Positions 26,545 to 36,100 of a DNA stretch of 64,000 nucleotides are shown here, piece by piece. The stretch is from F0422 sp003992255. GTDB lineage: Bacteria > Bacillota > Negativicutes > Veillonellales > Veillonellaceae. Positions within the stretch are counted from its first letter, which is position 1, and every line of letters starts with the position of its first letter. The position numbers and the translations under genes were made by a program. The notes beneath the pieces are model-generated. The model worked only from the letters and a program-made list of their open reading frames with translations. It was not told where the DNA came from and did no database searches. Where the stretch lies: the NCBI RefSeq assembly GCF_003992255.1, contig NZ_RQVA01000011.1, positions 6,374 to 70,373 of the forward strand, given 5' to 3'.

Positions 26545-27033
26545 ATGAATATACGAGTGTTGACAAAATATGCCCTCTTGATTGCTGTATGTGCCATTGG
26601 GGGCCAAATTCATCTATGGGGATCCATATCTTTTGATTCTTCCCCTGCCTTTGTAGGGGCTTTAGTGTTGGGGCCTGCGGCGGGAGCTATCCTAGGTGCC
26701 TTAGGTCATTTGGCGGCAGCGACCTATTCGGGATTTCCTCTGGGGCCCGCAGTACATGGGGTGGTAGCATTGATTATGGCTTGTACGGCAGGAATGGTGG
26801 GGGTGACCTTTCACAAGATGACTTCATCTTTCTCTTATGTAGTTAGTGGTATAGTAGGATATATCATCAATGTGTGGATTGGATTAGCCATAACGGCATT
26901 GATGATGGGTAGCACAGAGGTAATCGGACCTATGTGGGGTCCATTATCTTTGGGCTATGTATGGAATTATGTGTTGGCAGCCCTTGTGGTGAGTCAACTG
27001 AATCGAGTGTTTGGTGGAACTAAGCATGAATGA
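26545..27033 (+). CDS. cblT: ECF transporter S-component, CblT-like (alpha-ribazole)
   Basis: A 162-residue membrane protein with about six hydrophobic segments. The pattern SFDSSPAFVGALVLGPAAG, GALGHLAAATYSGFPLGP and HGVVALIMA resembles the S-component found next to CblS in Firmicutes, proposed to import alpha-ribazole for cobamide salvage. It needs an EcfA1A2T module, and one is encoded at 13760-16252. ATG 26545 follows TAGGAGTG. It overlaps the next gene by 8 nt. The substrate is inferred from homology and context only. Confidence 0.66.
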   Translation: MNIRVLTKYALLIAVCAIGGQIHLWGSISFDSSPAFVGALVLGPAAGAILGALGHLAAATYSGFPLGPAVHGVVALIMACTAGMVGVTFHKMTSSFSYVVSGIVGYIINVWIGLAITALMMGSTEVIGPMWGPLSLGYVWNYVLAALVVSQLNRVFGGTKHE

Positions 27034-27742
27034 TCGAGATATAACACGGGTATCGCTAGGACCTAGCGAAGATTGGCTTATCGCCAGTGATATTAGCAGT
27101 GGAATCGGATTACAAGAACATGATGTATTGCAAGTGCCCTACCCCATGGTGGGGGCCTTTGCTACACGAGTGGCGATGTTGGAAATATTGTCTGCTAAGG
27201 GGACTGTGAAAGCCATTCAATACCTTATCGGCGGTGCCTATGATGCGGTAGTAATCCCTGTGGTGCAAGGGATTCAAGAAGAACTGCGACGAGCTAGTAT
27301 AGACGTACCTATTAATGGCAGTCATGAAAGTAATATGGAGGTCACCACCACCTCTGTAGGCATTACGGCCCTAGGACTGGGAGCGCCGGAAGCGAGAGGC
27401 GACGGTGAACCCTATGCGGTATACGTACTAGGTCGTCCATTGGTAGGACCAGAAGTAGTAGCCCATCCAGAATGGATTGTTACCTACGAAGAGCTTCACC
27501 GTGCTTTAGCACATCCTAGCACCATGCGCATGGTGCCGATTGGTTCTCGAGGCATCCGTCAAGAATTGCAGGTATTGGCTTCCTTGCAGGGAGCCTCTCT
27601 GGATGAAATAGCTATGACAGATGAGGTATTAGACCACAGTGGTGGTCCCGCTACATCGGTGGTGGTTGCCGTTCGTACAGAGGGAGAAACAGAATGGTTA
27701 CGCTGTTTTCCCGATGCTCAATATGTAGGTCGTCATGCATAG
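27026..27742 (+). CDS. cblS: PurM/AIR-synthase-like protein, CblS-like alpha-ribazole kinase
   Basis: A 238-residue protein of the AIR-synthase (PurM) N-domain type: a nucleotide-binding DISSGIGLQEHDVLQVPYP, GAFATRVAMLEILS, and GSHESNMEVTTTSVGITALG. This matches the shortened PurM-like family that includes the alpha-ribazole kinase CblS, which phosphorylates imported alpha-ribazole in cobamide salvage. Start ATG 27026 overlaps the cblT-like stop; an upstream in-frame TTG at 27011 is less likely. The name follows from the pairing with the S-component. Confidence 0.62.
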   Translation: MNDRDITRVSLGPSEDWLIASDISSGIGLQEHDVLQVPYPMVGAFATRVAMLEILSAKGTVKAIQYLIGGAYDAVVIPVVQGIQEELRRASIDVPINGSHESNMEVTTTSVGITALGLGAPEARGDGEPYAVYVLGRPLVGPEVVAHPEWIVTYEELHRALAHPSTMRMVPIGSRGIRQELQVLASLQGASLDEIAMTDEVLDHSGGPATSVVVAVRTEGETEWLRCFPDAQYVGRHA

Positions 27743-27758
27743 GAGAAAGGATTTGTAT

Positions 27759-28424
27759 ATGAAACAATTACGATATTATCTAGCTTTGGCGCTTGTGGTG
27801 GGAGGTCTGTCTGTGGCACAGGCAGAGGCTAATCCTTACGGTGTAGTACGTCCCTCTGATTGGGAATACAAAGCGCTCATGACACTGGTCAAGCATGGAG
27901 CAGTCACAGATACGAAGGGCATCGAACTGGGATCACGATCGTTTACAAAACAGGAATTGATTCCTCTTATTGTGGATGTGGTGGCCACTCGTGAAGTGAT
28001 GAATGAAAGTGATAAGATGCTTGCATTGCGGCTGTACAGTGAAAATCGGCGTTTGATTATGAACTATACCATTGAAAAAGATGCGGAAAAAGAAGCAGTA
28101 AAAGCGGCAAAACGAGGAAATCATAAAGAGGATAGCAAGGAAATTGGCACTCCTATTGTGCTGCGACCAGCCTTATCTAAGCAAGAGATTCAGAAAAAGA
28201 TGGATGCTTTCACTATCGATACGAGGGGATTGCGCCAGCAGGGATCTGTACAAATTCATACATCCCAGAAAAGAAAGCGTAAGAGCAGTCAGTTACATAT
28301 GGTCATACCTAGTGCTGTGGCATCAGATGTGAATGCCTTGCAGCCTATGGATACAGCAGTACAAGAAGCCATGACAAGTACAAAAGAAGATCCTTCTACG
28401 AAAGAAGAAATACCTACGACGTAA
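27759..28424 (+). CDS. Secreted protein of unknown function
   Basis: A 221-residue protein with a clear Sec signal peptide (MKQLRYYLALALVVGGLSVA, cleavage near QAEA/NPYG). The segment after the signal (PYGVVRPSDWEYKALMTLVK ... SFTKQELIPLIVDVV) resembles a single degenerate SLH-like motif. A charged helical stretch and a Lys/Arg-rich, then Ser/Thr/Glu-rich tail follow. There is no lipobox. It is in the same direction as the cblS-like gene, 16 nt away. I do not recognise a family. Confidence 0.68.
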   Translation: MKQLRYYLALALVVGGLSVAQAEANPYGVVRPSDWEYKALMTLVKHGAVTDTKGIELGSRSFTKQELIPLIVDVVATREVMNESDKMLALRLYSENRRLIMNYTIEKDAEKEAVKAAKRGNHKEDSKEIGTPIVLRPALSKQEIQKKMDAFTIDTRGLRQQGSVQIHTSQKRKRKSSQLHMVIPSAVASDVNALQPMDTAVQEAMTSTKEDPSTKEEIPTT

Positions 28425-28434
28425 GTTTAAGGAG

Positions 28435-28463
28435 TTGTTTTTATCGAATATATTCGGTATACT
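28435..28463 (+). promoter_or_regulatory. Promoter of queT-queF
   Basis: TTGTTT (28435-28440), a 17-bp spacer and TATACT (28458-28463) start an untranslated leader of about 145 nt. Confidence 0.8.
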
Positions 28464-28470
28464 TAATAGT

Positions 28471-28557
28471 GGACATCCATTGGGATCGATCGGTCATCGG
28501 TGGATAGTCCCATGAATCCTAGAAATGGTCTAGGTGACTATGACATAGGGTCATAGT
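28471..28557 (+). promoter_or_regulatory. Three-hairpin leader segment upstream of the preQ1 aptamer
   Basis: Hairpin 1: GGACATCCA (28471-28479) with TGGATAGTCC (28501-28510). Hairpin 2: CCTAGA/TCTAGG (28518-28534). Hairpin 3: ACTATGAC/GTCATAGT (28537-28557). They fill the leader between the promoter and the preQ1-I aptamer. There is no T run, so they are not terminators. The function is unknown. Confidence 0.5.
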
Positions 28558-28568
28558 ATGTAGTAGAA

Positions 28569-28610
28569 AGACAGTTCGAGATCCTCCTGTCTGTAAACAA
28601 AACTAAGGAG
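28569..28610 (+). promoter_or_regulatory. PreQ1-I riboswitch, translational type
   Basis: The P1 stem AGACAG/CTGTCT (28569-28574, 28587-28592) encloses a loop TTCGAGATCCTC. It is followed by the A-rich tail GTAAACAAAACTAAGGAG. The tail closely resembles that of the known preQ1-I class, and the loop CTCC/TCCT can pair with the AGGAG ribosome-binding site at 28606-28610. Ligand binding would hide that site and turn off queT-queF. Confidence 0.85.
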
Positions 28611-28615
28611 TTATA

Positions 28616-29116
28616 ATGAAACAATTTAACAACACACAACGATTGACGATTTCTGCCATTTCCATCGCCATGTATTTGGCGTTGATGATCGGTACACAGG
28701 GCTTTGCCTTTGGTCAGTATCAGGTGCGCATTGCTACCGCATTATATGGATTGTCAGCCATCTTTCCGTTCACCATTCCCGCCTTTGGGATTGCGAACTT
28801 TGTGAGCAATACGGTGATGGGTGGTTTCGGTATAGTAGATGCTATCGGTGGAGCTATTGTAGGGTTAGTCACAACAGGTCTGATTGTGCTTGCGAAACGT
28901 CAAGGATTTGGCAACTGGGTATTAATTCCGATTATTACATTGGTACCGGGGTTGATAGTACCTATTTGGTTGTCCTATTTCTTATCAGTTCCGTATTGGG
29001 TATTAGTGAGTTCCCTCGTAGTAGGTCAGTTCGTATGTGGTGTGGTTAGCTACTTCCTCATCAATGCATTAGAGAGAGTAGTGTATAGAAAGAAGGAGGT
29101 AGTGATTCATGAGTAG
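28616..29116 (+). CDS. queT: QueT-family preQ1 (queuosine precursor) transporter S-component
   Basis: A 166-residue membrane protein with about five or six hydrophobic segments (ISIAMYLALMIGTQGFAFGQ, YGLSAIFPFTIPAFGIANFV, NTVMGGFGIVDAIGGAIVGL). This pattern is the QueT family, ECF S-components for queuosine precursors. It is controlled by the preQ1-I element just upstream. It overlaps queF by 8 nt. It should work with EcfA1A2T encoded at 13760-16252. Confidence 0.86.
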   Translation: MKQFNNTQRLTISAISIAMYLALMIGTQGFAFGQYQVRIATALYGLSAIFPFTIPAFGIANFVSNTVMGGFGIVDAIGGAIVGLVTTGLIVLAKRQGFGNWVLIPIITLVPGLIVPIWLSYFLSVPYWVLVSSLVVGQFVCGVVSYFLINALERVVYRKKEVVIHE

Positions 29117-29606
29117 TGGTCGCAATGCACAAGAATTACAAGGGGTACATGCATTAGGAAGTCATACGGATTATCCTACAGATTATGCTCCCCATGTATT
29201 AGAGGCATTTCCGAATAAACATCCAGGAAATGATTACTTTGTGAAGTTTAATTGCCCAGAGTTTACTAGCCTTTGTCCTATGACGGGACAGCCGGATTTT
29301 GCAACGATTTATATTTCTTATGTGCCAGATGAAAAGTTGGTGGAAAGTAAATCTTTGAAATTGTATTTGTTTAGTTTCCGCAACCATGGAGACTTTCACG
29401 AAGATTGCATTAACATCATCATGAAAGATTTAGTGGCCTTGATGGAGCCTAAATATATTGAAGTATGGGGCGAATTTACCCCTCGTGGTGGATTGTCTAT
29501 TGATCCGTATGCCAACTATGGTAAGCCAGGAACTGATTGGGAAGCGACAGCGAAAGAGCGTCTGCATTTCCATGATATGCAACCGAAGAGAGTGGCTTAT
29601 CGGTAA
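29109..29606 (+). CDS. queF: NADPH-dependent 7-cyano-7-deazaguanine reductase
   Basis: A 165-residue type I QueF that reduces preQ0 to preQ1 in queuosine synthesis. The catalytic Cys is in FNCPEFTSLCPMTGQPDFA, the QueF motif is ESKSLKLYLFSFRNHGDFHE, and the C-terminal part is VWGEFTPRGGLSIDPY. The unimodular length fits the type. Coupling with queT gives the cell both import and synthesis of preQ1 under one riboswitch. Confidence 0.93.
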   Translation: MSSGRNAQELQGVHALGSHTDYPTDYAPHVLEAFPNKHPGNDYFVKFNCPEFTSLCPMTGQPDFATIYISYVPDEKLVESKSLKLYLFSFRNHGDFHEDCINIIMKDLVALMEPKYIEVWGEFTPRGGLSIDPYANYGKPGTDWEATAKERLHFHDMQPKRVAYR

Positions 29607-29619
29607 TTACATATATACA

Positions 29620-29648
29620 TTGCCAGGTCGATGCGGCCTGGCAATTTT
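29620..29648 (+). terminator. Terminator of queT-queF
   Basis: The 8-bp stem TTGCCAGG/CCTGGCAA (29620-29627, 29637-29644) is followed by TTTT. Confidence 0.85.
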
Positions 29649-29719
29649 ACTAAGTATGTCATACATGATAGGATAGAGATAGAATACATCGTACCATGAG
29701 TTAGGGAAAGGAGCTTGAC

Positions 29720-32700
29720 ATGGAACCATATGTATATATAGGCAGAGCTGGCACGGGGAAAACATGGGCTTGCTTCCAAGAGATAGAACGTATTTTACAG
29801 GACCATCCGGAACATCAGATCATTCTATTGGTGCCGGACCCTGCTACATATATGATGGAGCGGAAACTAGCTGAGTTCCGCCGTGAAAAAGGATTCACCA
29901 CGGTGCGCGTAGTAGGGATTACACGCTTGGCATACCAAGTGTATCAATCCTTGGGGCTTGTGAAAGAACGTGGGCTGTCAGACATGGGCCGTAAATTGCT
30001 GTTGCGAGTGCTTTTAAAACAATCACAAGGAGAACTAGATTTATTTAAGCAAGCGGCAAAGCAAGCCCATTTTGGGGATGTATTGCAAAGTGTGCTTACG
30101 GAATGCAAAGCCTTTGGCGTGTCACCGGCAGAGTTAGGGCAGGCAGCAAAGCAAGTGAACTCCATGGTTTTGGGGAGGAAGTTAGAAGAATTATCCTTGC
30201 TCTTAGGTCGTTATGAAGAGGCCTTGGAGGAACTAGGTGTAGGAGATTCCTTGGAAGACCTCATTGCTGTATTGCCGCAGTCACCTCTCATGGAGCATGT
30301 GCATGTGTTTGTGGATGGATTTCACTGGTTTACACCCATCCAATACAAGTTGGTGCAACGTTTATTTTCCTTGAGCGAATCCTGCCATATTACATTGACG
30401 TTACCATCCTTGGATGCCAATATACATGGTCGTAAAGGATCCTTGTATTACCGAACTTGGGAGACCTATCAAGACCTGATGAAATGGTATCCACAGGCGA
30501 TCATTCACGAGATGAAGACGGTGTATCGAGGCACACCTGTACTACAACAATTGAACAGAGACTTTTTTTCTGCACCGATGAAGCCAAATACAACGGAACT
30601 ATCGATTCCTATGGTGCGTGCCTATCATCGTGAGCGAGAAGTGGATGCTGTATGTCGTCGTATCTTAGCGTATCAGCAGGATCCAGCGCATCGCTGGAAA
30701 GATTGCACTATTATCTTGCGAGATATGGAAGCCTATGGAGATCTATTGGAAAAAGCCTGTATTACCTATGGAATCCCGTATTTTTCTGACCAACGTAAAC
30801 AGATGACGAGCCATCCGTTGGCAGAATTTTTGCAGGGCATCTTTCACTGTGTTAGAACCTTTTTTGATCATGATGGAGTGTTTCGTTTGTTGAAAACGGA
30901 TTTTGCTCCTTTAGAACGCCGTGAAGTGGATCGTTTAGAAAACTATTGCTTAGCTCATGGCATTACGGGGGCTGCTTGGTTGCGTGAAAGCTGGCACTAT
31001 GGGGAAGAGAGCGAAGTAGAGTTACAAGAAGAAATGAACCATCTCCGTCACCGAGTGATGGAACGATTGCGTCCTTTCTATGATTTTTGCAAAGTATCTC
31101 ATACGGCACAAGAGTGGGGCGAATTTTTATTTCAGACCATGCAGGATTGGCGTATTCCAAATCAATTGCACCAATGGTACACAGAGGCAGAAGCTAAAGG
31201 AGATGTCCAGGAAAGTGCTAGCCATCTGCAGTTATATAAGCACACCATACAACTCTTAGAAGAATGTATGGCAGTCGCAGGTACAGCTTACCTCAGCGCA
31301 GAAGAAATGGGCCTACTGTTAGAAGAAGGATTAAGTGAGGTAACTTATTCCATCGTGCCACCATCTTTGGATCATGTAATAGTGACCACCATTGACCGCA
31401 GTTATATGACAGAGGCAAAGGAAGTCTATATATTGGGGCTCAATGAAGGTGTATTTCCACAAAAAATGGGAGATGAGGGAATATTAAAAGATGGTGAACG
31501 AGAAGCGCTAGCACAAGTAGGCGTGCAATTGGCAGCTGGTGCACTAGGGCAAATGTTCAACGAAAACTTCTTGTTCTATTTAGCTTGTACACGGGCGAGT
31601 CAAGGATTGTACTTGTCCTATGCTACTTCGGATGCAGAAGGTGCGAGCATGGAACCATCATTGGTAGTGCGACGATTGCAACAGTACGGGTATGTGAAAA
31701 CAGTAGAAGAAGCACCACTATCTATACCGGAAGATAAGGAAAGAGAGTATCTTTGGAATGTGAAACAAAGTTTAGGCCTTTTGTCTAGCCGTATGAGTAT
31801 GGTGAAAAAAGGGGAACCTATTAGCTCGATTTGGTGGAGTTTGTATAATTGGGGTCTTCAAAGTTCGTATCGTGGAGATGTGTTCTTTGCTACACGAGGG
31901 GCTTTTGATTCCAATGTAGTCCCACAGATTACAAAAGATATTGTGAGACAATTATTATTGCGTGGTGACGTATTGTCCGGGTCTGTCACACGATTAGAGC
32001 GATACCATCGATGTCCGTACAGTTTCTATGCGCAATATGCACTGCGGTTAGCTCCACGAAAAGTAAAATCGTTTGGAGCTCCTGAAATTGGTACCTTCCT
32101 ACATGATACATTGCGGTATTTAGGGGAAGCTTTATTGAGGACTAAACGACAATGGCGTGATTTGACAGAAGAGGAACAAGAACAACTGTGCCATGAAGCG
32201 GCGGATGCAGTGATGGGGACAGACGAGCGAAATGCCTATGAATCACAACTATATAGTCGATTGACGTCTACCTTATCGGCAACGGTGTCGAGATTAGTAG
32301 ATTGGTCGAAAAAGAGTGAATTTGCTACCACAGAAGTGGAAAAGAGCTTTGGCATGGGTCAATCCGATTGGCATTCTGTTCGCATTCCTTTAGGAGAAGG
32401 TGTAGGGGAAAGTATCTTACTTCGTGGACAAATCGACAGGGTCGATGAATACCGTGGACCCTTAGGGCATTATGCGGCGGTCATAGATTACAAATCGGGA
32501 GGCACCACTGTGCGGGCCGATGAAATTTACTATGGATTGAAACTGCAGTTGATGACCTATTTACTGGCACTGGAAAAGAATACAGAAGATTCTATTGGTA
32601 CAGCGGCAGCAGTCTACACCTATGTACAAAATCCGCAAATCAAGTTAGGAGAAGTGGTGAATCATAGACAGGCAGAACTGGAAAAAGAAGGTTCTCAGGT

Positions 32701-33109
32701 ATTGAAGAATAGTGGCTATTTCGTAGATGGTGATGTATTACAATCTATGGATATGACACGGGGCTACCAAAGCAATTCTCCTTATGTACCAATCGTTGTC
32801 AAGAAAGATGGAACCCCAGATAGTCGATCCTCTAAGCACTTGAAAACGATGGAACAATTTAGTCTTATGAAAGAATATACCAAGCAGATTATCTCCACTA
32901 GTGGTACACAGATGATGGCAGGACATTTCCCAGTCAGCCCATATCAAAAGGATAAGTTACGACCTTGCCAATATTGTGAATATCAGGCACTGTGCCGATT
33001 TGAATCGGGACAGAAGCAATATCGATATATTCGGACTATGACAGAGGAAGAAGCGTTGGAAAAAATGGAAGAAGTTCGTACAGGAGGAGCGACCTATGAA
33101 ATGGACTAA
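29720..33109 (+). CDS. addB: AddB subunit of the AddAB helicase-nuclease
   Basis: A 1129-residue AddB, partner of AddA in double-strand-break resection. The N-terminal P-loop is GRAGTGKT (8-15), and the helicase-like but degenerate core has DHVIVTTIDRS. The C-terminal RecB-type nuclease has GQIDRVDEY and VIDYKSGG near residues 903-930. Four Cys of the Fe-S staple are Cys at about 765 (HRCPYSF) and CQYCEYQALC at about 1083-1092. AAAGGAG precedes the ATG. It overlaps addA by 14 nt. Confidence 0.94.
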   Translation: MEPYVYIGRAGTGKTWACFQEIERILQDHPEHQIILLVPDPATYMMERKLAEFRREKGFTTVRVVGITRLAYQVYQSLGLVKERGLSDMGRKLLLRVLLKQSQGELDLFKQAAKQAHFGDVLQSVLTECKAFGVSPAELGQAAKQVNSMVLGRKLEELSLLLGRYEEALEELGVGDSLEDLIAVLPQSPLMEHVHVFVDGFHWFTPIQYKLVQRLFSLSESCHITLTLPSLDANIHGRKGSLYYRTWETYQDLMKWYPQAIIHEMKTVYRGTPVLQQLNRDFFSAPMKPNTTELSIPMVRAYHREREVDAVCRRILAYQQDPAHRWKDCTIILRDMEAYGDLLEKACITYGIPYFSDQRKQMTSHPLAEFLQGIFHCVRTFFDHDGVFRLLKTDFAPLERREVDRLENYCLAHGITGAAWLRESWHYGEESEVELQEEMNHLRHRVMERLRPFYDFCKVSHTAQEWGEFLFQTMQDWRIPNQLHQWYTEAEAKGDVQESASHLQLYKHTIQLLEECMAVAGTAYLSAEEMGLLLEEGLSEVTYSIVPPSLDHVIVTTIDRSYMTEAKEVYILGLNEGVFPQKMGDEGILKDGEREALAQVGVQLAAGALGQMFNENFLFYLACTRASQGLYLSYATSDAEGASMEPSLVVRRLQQYGYVKTVEEAPLSIPEDKEREYLWNVKQSLGLLSSRMSMVKKGEPISSIWWSLYNWGLQSSYRGDVFFATRGAFDSNVVPQITKDIVRQLLLRGDVLSGSVTRLERYHRCPYSFYAQYALRLAPRKVKSFGAPEIGTFLHDTLRYLGEALLRTKRQWRDLTEEEQEQLCHEAADAVMGTDERNAYESQLYSRLTSTLSATVSRLVDWSKKSEFATTEVEKSFGMGQSDWHSVRIPLGEGVGESILLRGQIDRVDEYRGPLGHYAAVIDYKSGGTTVRADEIYYGLKLQLMTYLLALEKNTEDSIGTAAAVYTYVQNPQIKLGEVVNHRQAELEKEGSQVLKNSGYFVDGDVLQSMDMTRGYQSNSPYVPIVVKKDGTPDSRSSKHLKTMEQFSLMKEYTKQIISTSGTQMMAGHFPVSPYQKDKLRPCQYCEYQALCRFESGQKQYRYIRTMTEEEALEKMEEVRTGGATYEMD

Positions 33110-36100
33110 GGCACAACAAAGTGCGATTGATGCTCCCAAACCTGGAGCCTTACCATCACAAACGGTGCTAGTATCTGCCGCTGCAGGATCTGGTAAAACT
33201 GCAGTCTTAGTAGAGCGTATGATACAGCGATTAAAACGAAGAGAATTGACCATTCAAGAGTTGATGGTGGTGACCTTTACAAAGGCAGCAGCAGCAGAAA
33301 TGAAAGCTCGTATTGGCGTGAAATTAGCCGAAGAGTTTCAGGAAACAAGGGATCCGTATTTAGAAGAACAATTGAATATGTTGCCATCTGCCCATATTTC
33401 TACATTGCATTCCTTTTGCCAATGGGTCATTCGCAGTTACTTTTATAAATTAGATATTGATCCCTCTTTCACAGTGGGCAATGAAGGCGAATTGGCACTC
33501 ATGCGACAAGACGTACTGGATGCGGTGTTGCTAGAGGCCTATGAAACAGGGGCGCACAACATCTATGATGTGAGTGATATGTTCAGTACAGACCGATCTG
33601 ATGGGCAGTTGCGAGAGATGTTACTGCAGATCTATTTCTTTGCCTTAGCCCAAAGTCAGCCTATGCGATGGTTAGAAACGGCTTGTGATCGATATCGTCA
33701 AGCCTTAACGATGCCTATGGTAGAGACTCTGTGGGGTAGTGCATTTTGGAAGGAACAGCAACGTCAAATTGAATACCTATTAGGACGATTTGAACGAGCC
33801 CAACAGTTAGCCGCTATGGGGCAAGGGTTTGATAAGTGGATGGAGAAGGTCAGCGAATTGCAAACGCTGTTGCAAGCCATGGCACAGGCCACAGAATGGG
33901 ATGCCATGCAAGTGGCGGTGCAAGGGATTAGTGGGTTTAGCTTTCCTGTGTTGCGAGCCACAAAAGCGATGAATGAAGGTGACCCGGCCATCCTCAGTGA
34001 AATCAAAGCCATACTTACCGAAGGAAAAACTCTATTACAAGGTATGGCGGTAGGTGCCTTTGGTATCACCGAAGCAGATTGGCAAGAACAAATTCAAACG
34101 CTGCTACCTTTAGTGGAAGGAATTATGGGCCTTGTAAAAGACTTTCATGGGCGCTTTCAAGAGGTCAAACAAGAGGCGGGGATGATTGATTTTTCCGATT
34201 TGGAACATCTTTGTTTAGCCTTGTTAGTAGACCCTGATTCGCAGGAAACGTTGCTGCCCTCTGAAGTAGCCTTGGAGTTGCAAGATACGTTCAAAGAGGT
34301 AATGGTCGATGAATACCAGGATACAAATGGAGTACAAGAGGCGATTGTGAACCTTGTGTCCAAGGAAGATAATCGATTTTATGTGGGCGATGTGAAGCAG
34401 TCCATTTATGGATTCCGCATGGCAGATCCACAGCTATTTATGGACAAGTATCACCATTTTAGTCATGACGAAAATAGCATGACACGACGCATCGATCTAT
34501 CTCAAAACTTCCGGTCTCATGATGCTATATTGGCGGTGACGAATTTTATTTTTTCGCAAATCATGACGGAAGACGGTGCAGGTCTTACCTATGGAGAGGC
34601 GGAAGCACTCCATACAGGACGTGTGGTAGAGGACCCTCCTTCGAATTGGATTGGTGGCGATGTAGAAGTGCATGTCTTATGCTGTGATACAGATAAGGCC
34701 CAAGAGGATGAGGAAGCAGAAGAGTTAGAAAATGATGAAAAAGAAATGCTCTTTGTCATTAAGAAAATTCAAGAACTTCGTGAACAAGGGGCCCTTGTAC
34801 AAGATAAGGATGGGTCCTTCCGACCTATGGAATGGCGAGATATTGTCATTTTAAAACGATCCATTTCAGGCTCTGCCAATCGTATGATAGAATTGCTTCG
34901 CCATGCAGGGATTCCTGCCTATGCAGAGGAAAAAACGGGCTATTTTAGCGCTATGGAAGTGCAATTTGTCTTGTCTTTGTTACAAATCATCGACAATCCA
35001 GAGCAAGACTTACCGATGGCCATCGTGTTGCAATCTCCATTGATTGGTATGGATGCAAACGATTTAGGGCGACTTCGTATCGCCGTAGGTGAGGATAGTT
35101 TATGGAGCGGTCTCCGTCACTTTGTAGAGACCGAGGGAAATCCTGCCTGGATTCGCTTTGTGGATTCTATGGATACGTGGCGCACCATGTCTCGCCGCCA
35201 AGGGATTACCGATTTAATTTGGCACATCTATGAAACATTGCACGTAGTAGAATACGTGAGCGCCATGCCAAATGGTCTCGTGCGCCGTGGTAATGTGCTG
35301 GCTCTTTATGATCGGGCGAAACAATATGAAAGTGGCAATTACCGTGGTCTATTCCGGTTCTTGCGCTTTATTGAAAGTTTACAGGCTTCGGGCCAAGACT
35401 TGAGCGTGGCGAAAACTGTCAGCGAAGCAGACAATGTAGTGCGCATTATGACGATTCATAAAAGTAAAGGCTTGGAGTTTCCTGTGGTATTCCTCATGGG
35501 AACACAAAAGAAGTTTAACAAAATGGACTTAAACCGTTCCTTGCTGTTGCATAAGGAATATGGATTAGGCTTAAAGGGATACTTCCCAGATTTACGAGTC
35601 CTTTATAGTTCGTTGCCGTGGCTCTTTGTGCGACAGGTATTGGAGGAAGACTTAAAAGCAGAAGAGGAACGTATCCTCTATGTAGCCTTGACTCGGCCGA
35701 AAGATAAACTGTTTATTACAGGATTCATGAAAGGTTCCATCAATGGTTCTACCGACCGTCCAGCTACGAAAAAGATGGGGGAACTAGTGGCGCCTATCTT
35801 GCAGTGGGGAGAAGCGGCATTAACGAAAGAGCATATTTTGGACTGCAATTCCTATTTAGACTGGATATTGCGCAGTATGGCTCGTCATGTGCAAGGGGGA
35901 ACGGACTTACGTCGCTTTGCAGAAGTAGAAAGTCCACAGTTCCCAGATATTCCTTATAAAGAGTGTCCGTTTGTACTACACGTGCATGATGGGAATGACT
36001 ATGCGGTGATGGAGGCGGAACGGCCTGCAGCAGATGGTAAATTGCAACTAGTGGAACGCCAAGAGCCCGTCGAGACACCTCCATTAGAACCAACATTGGA

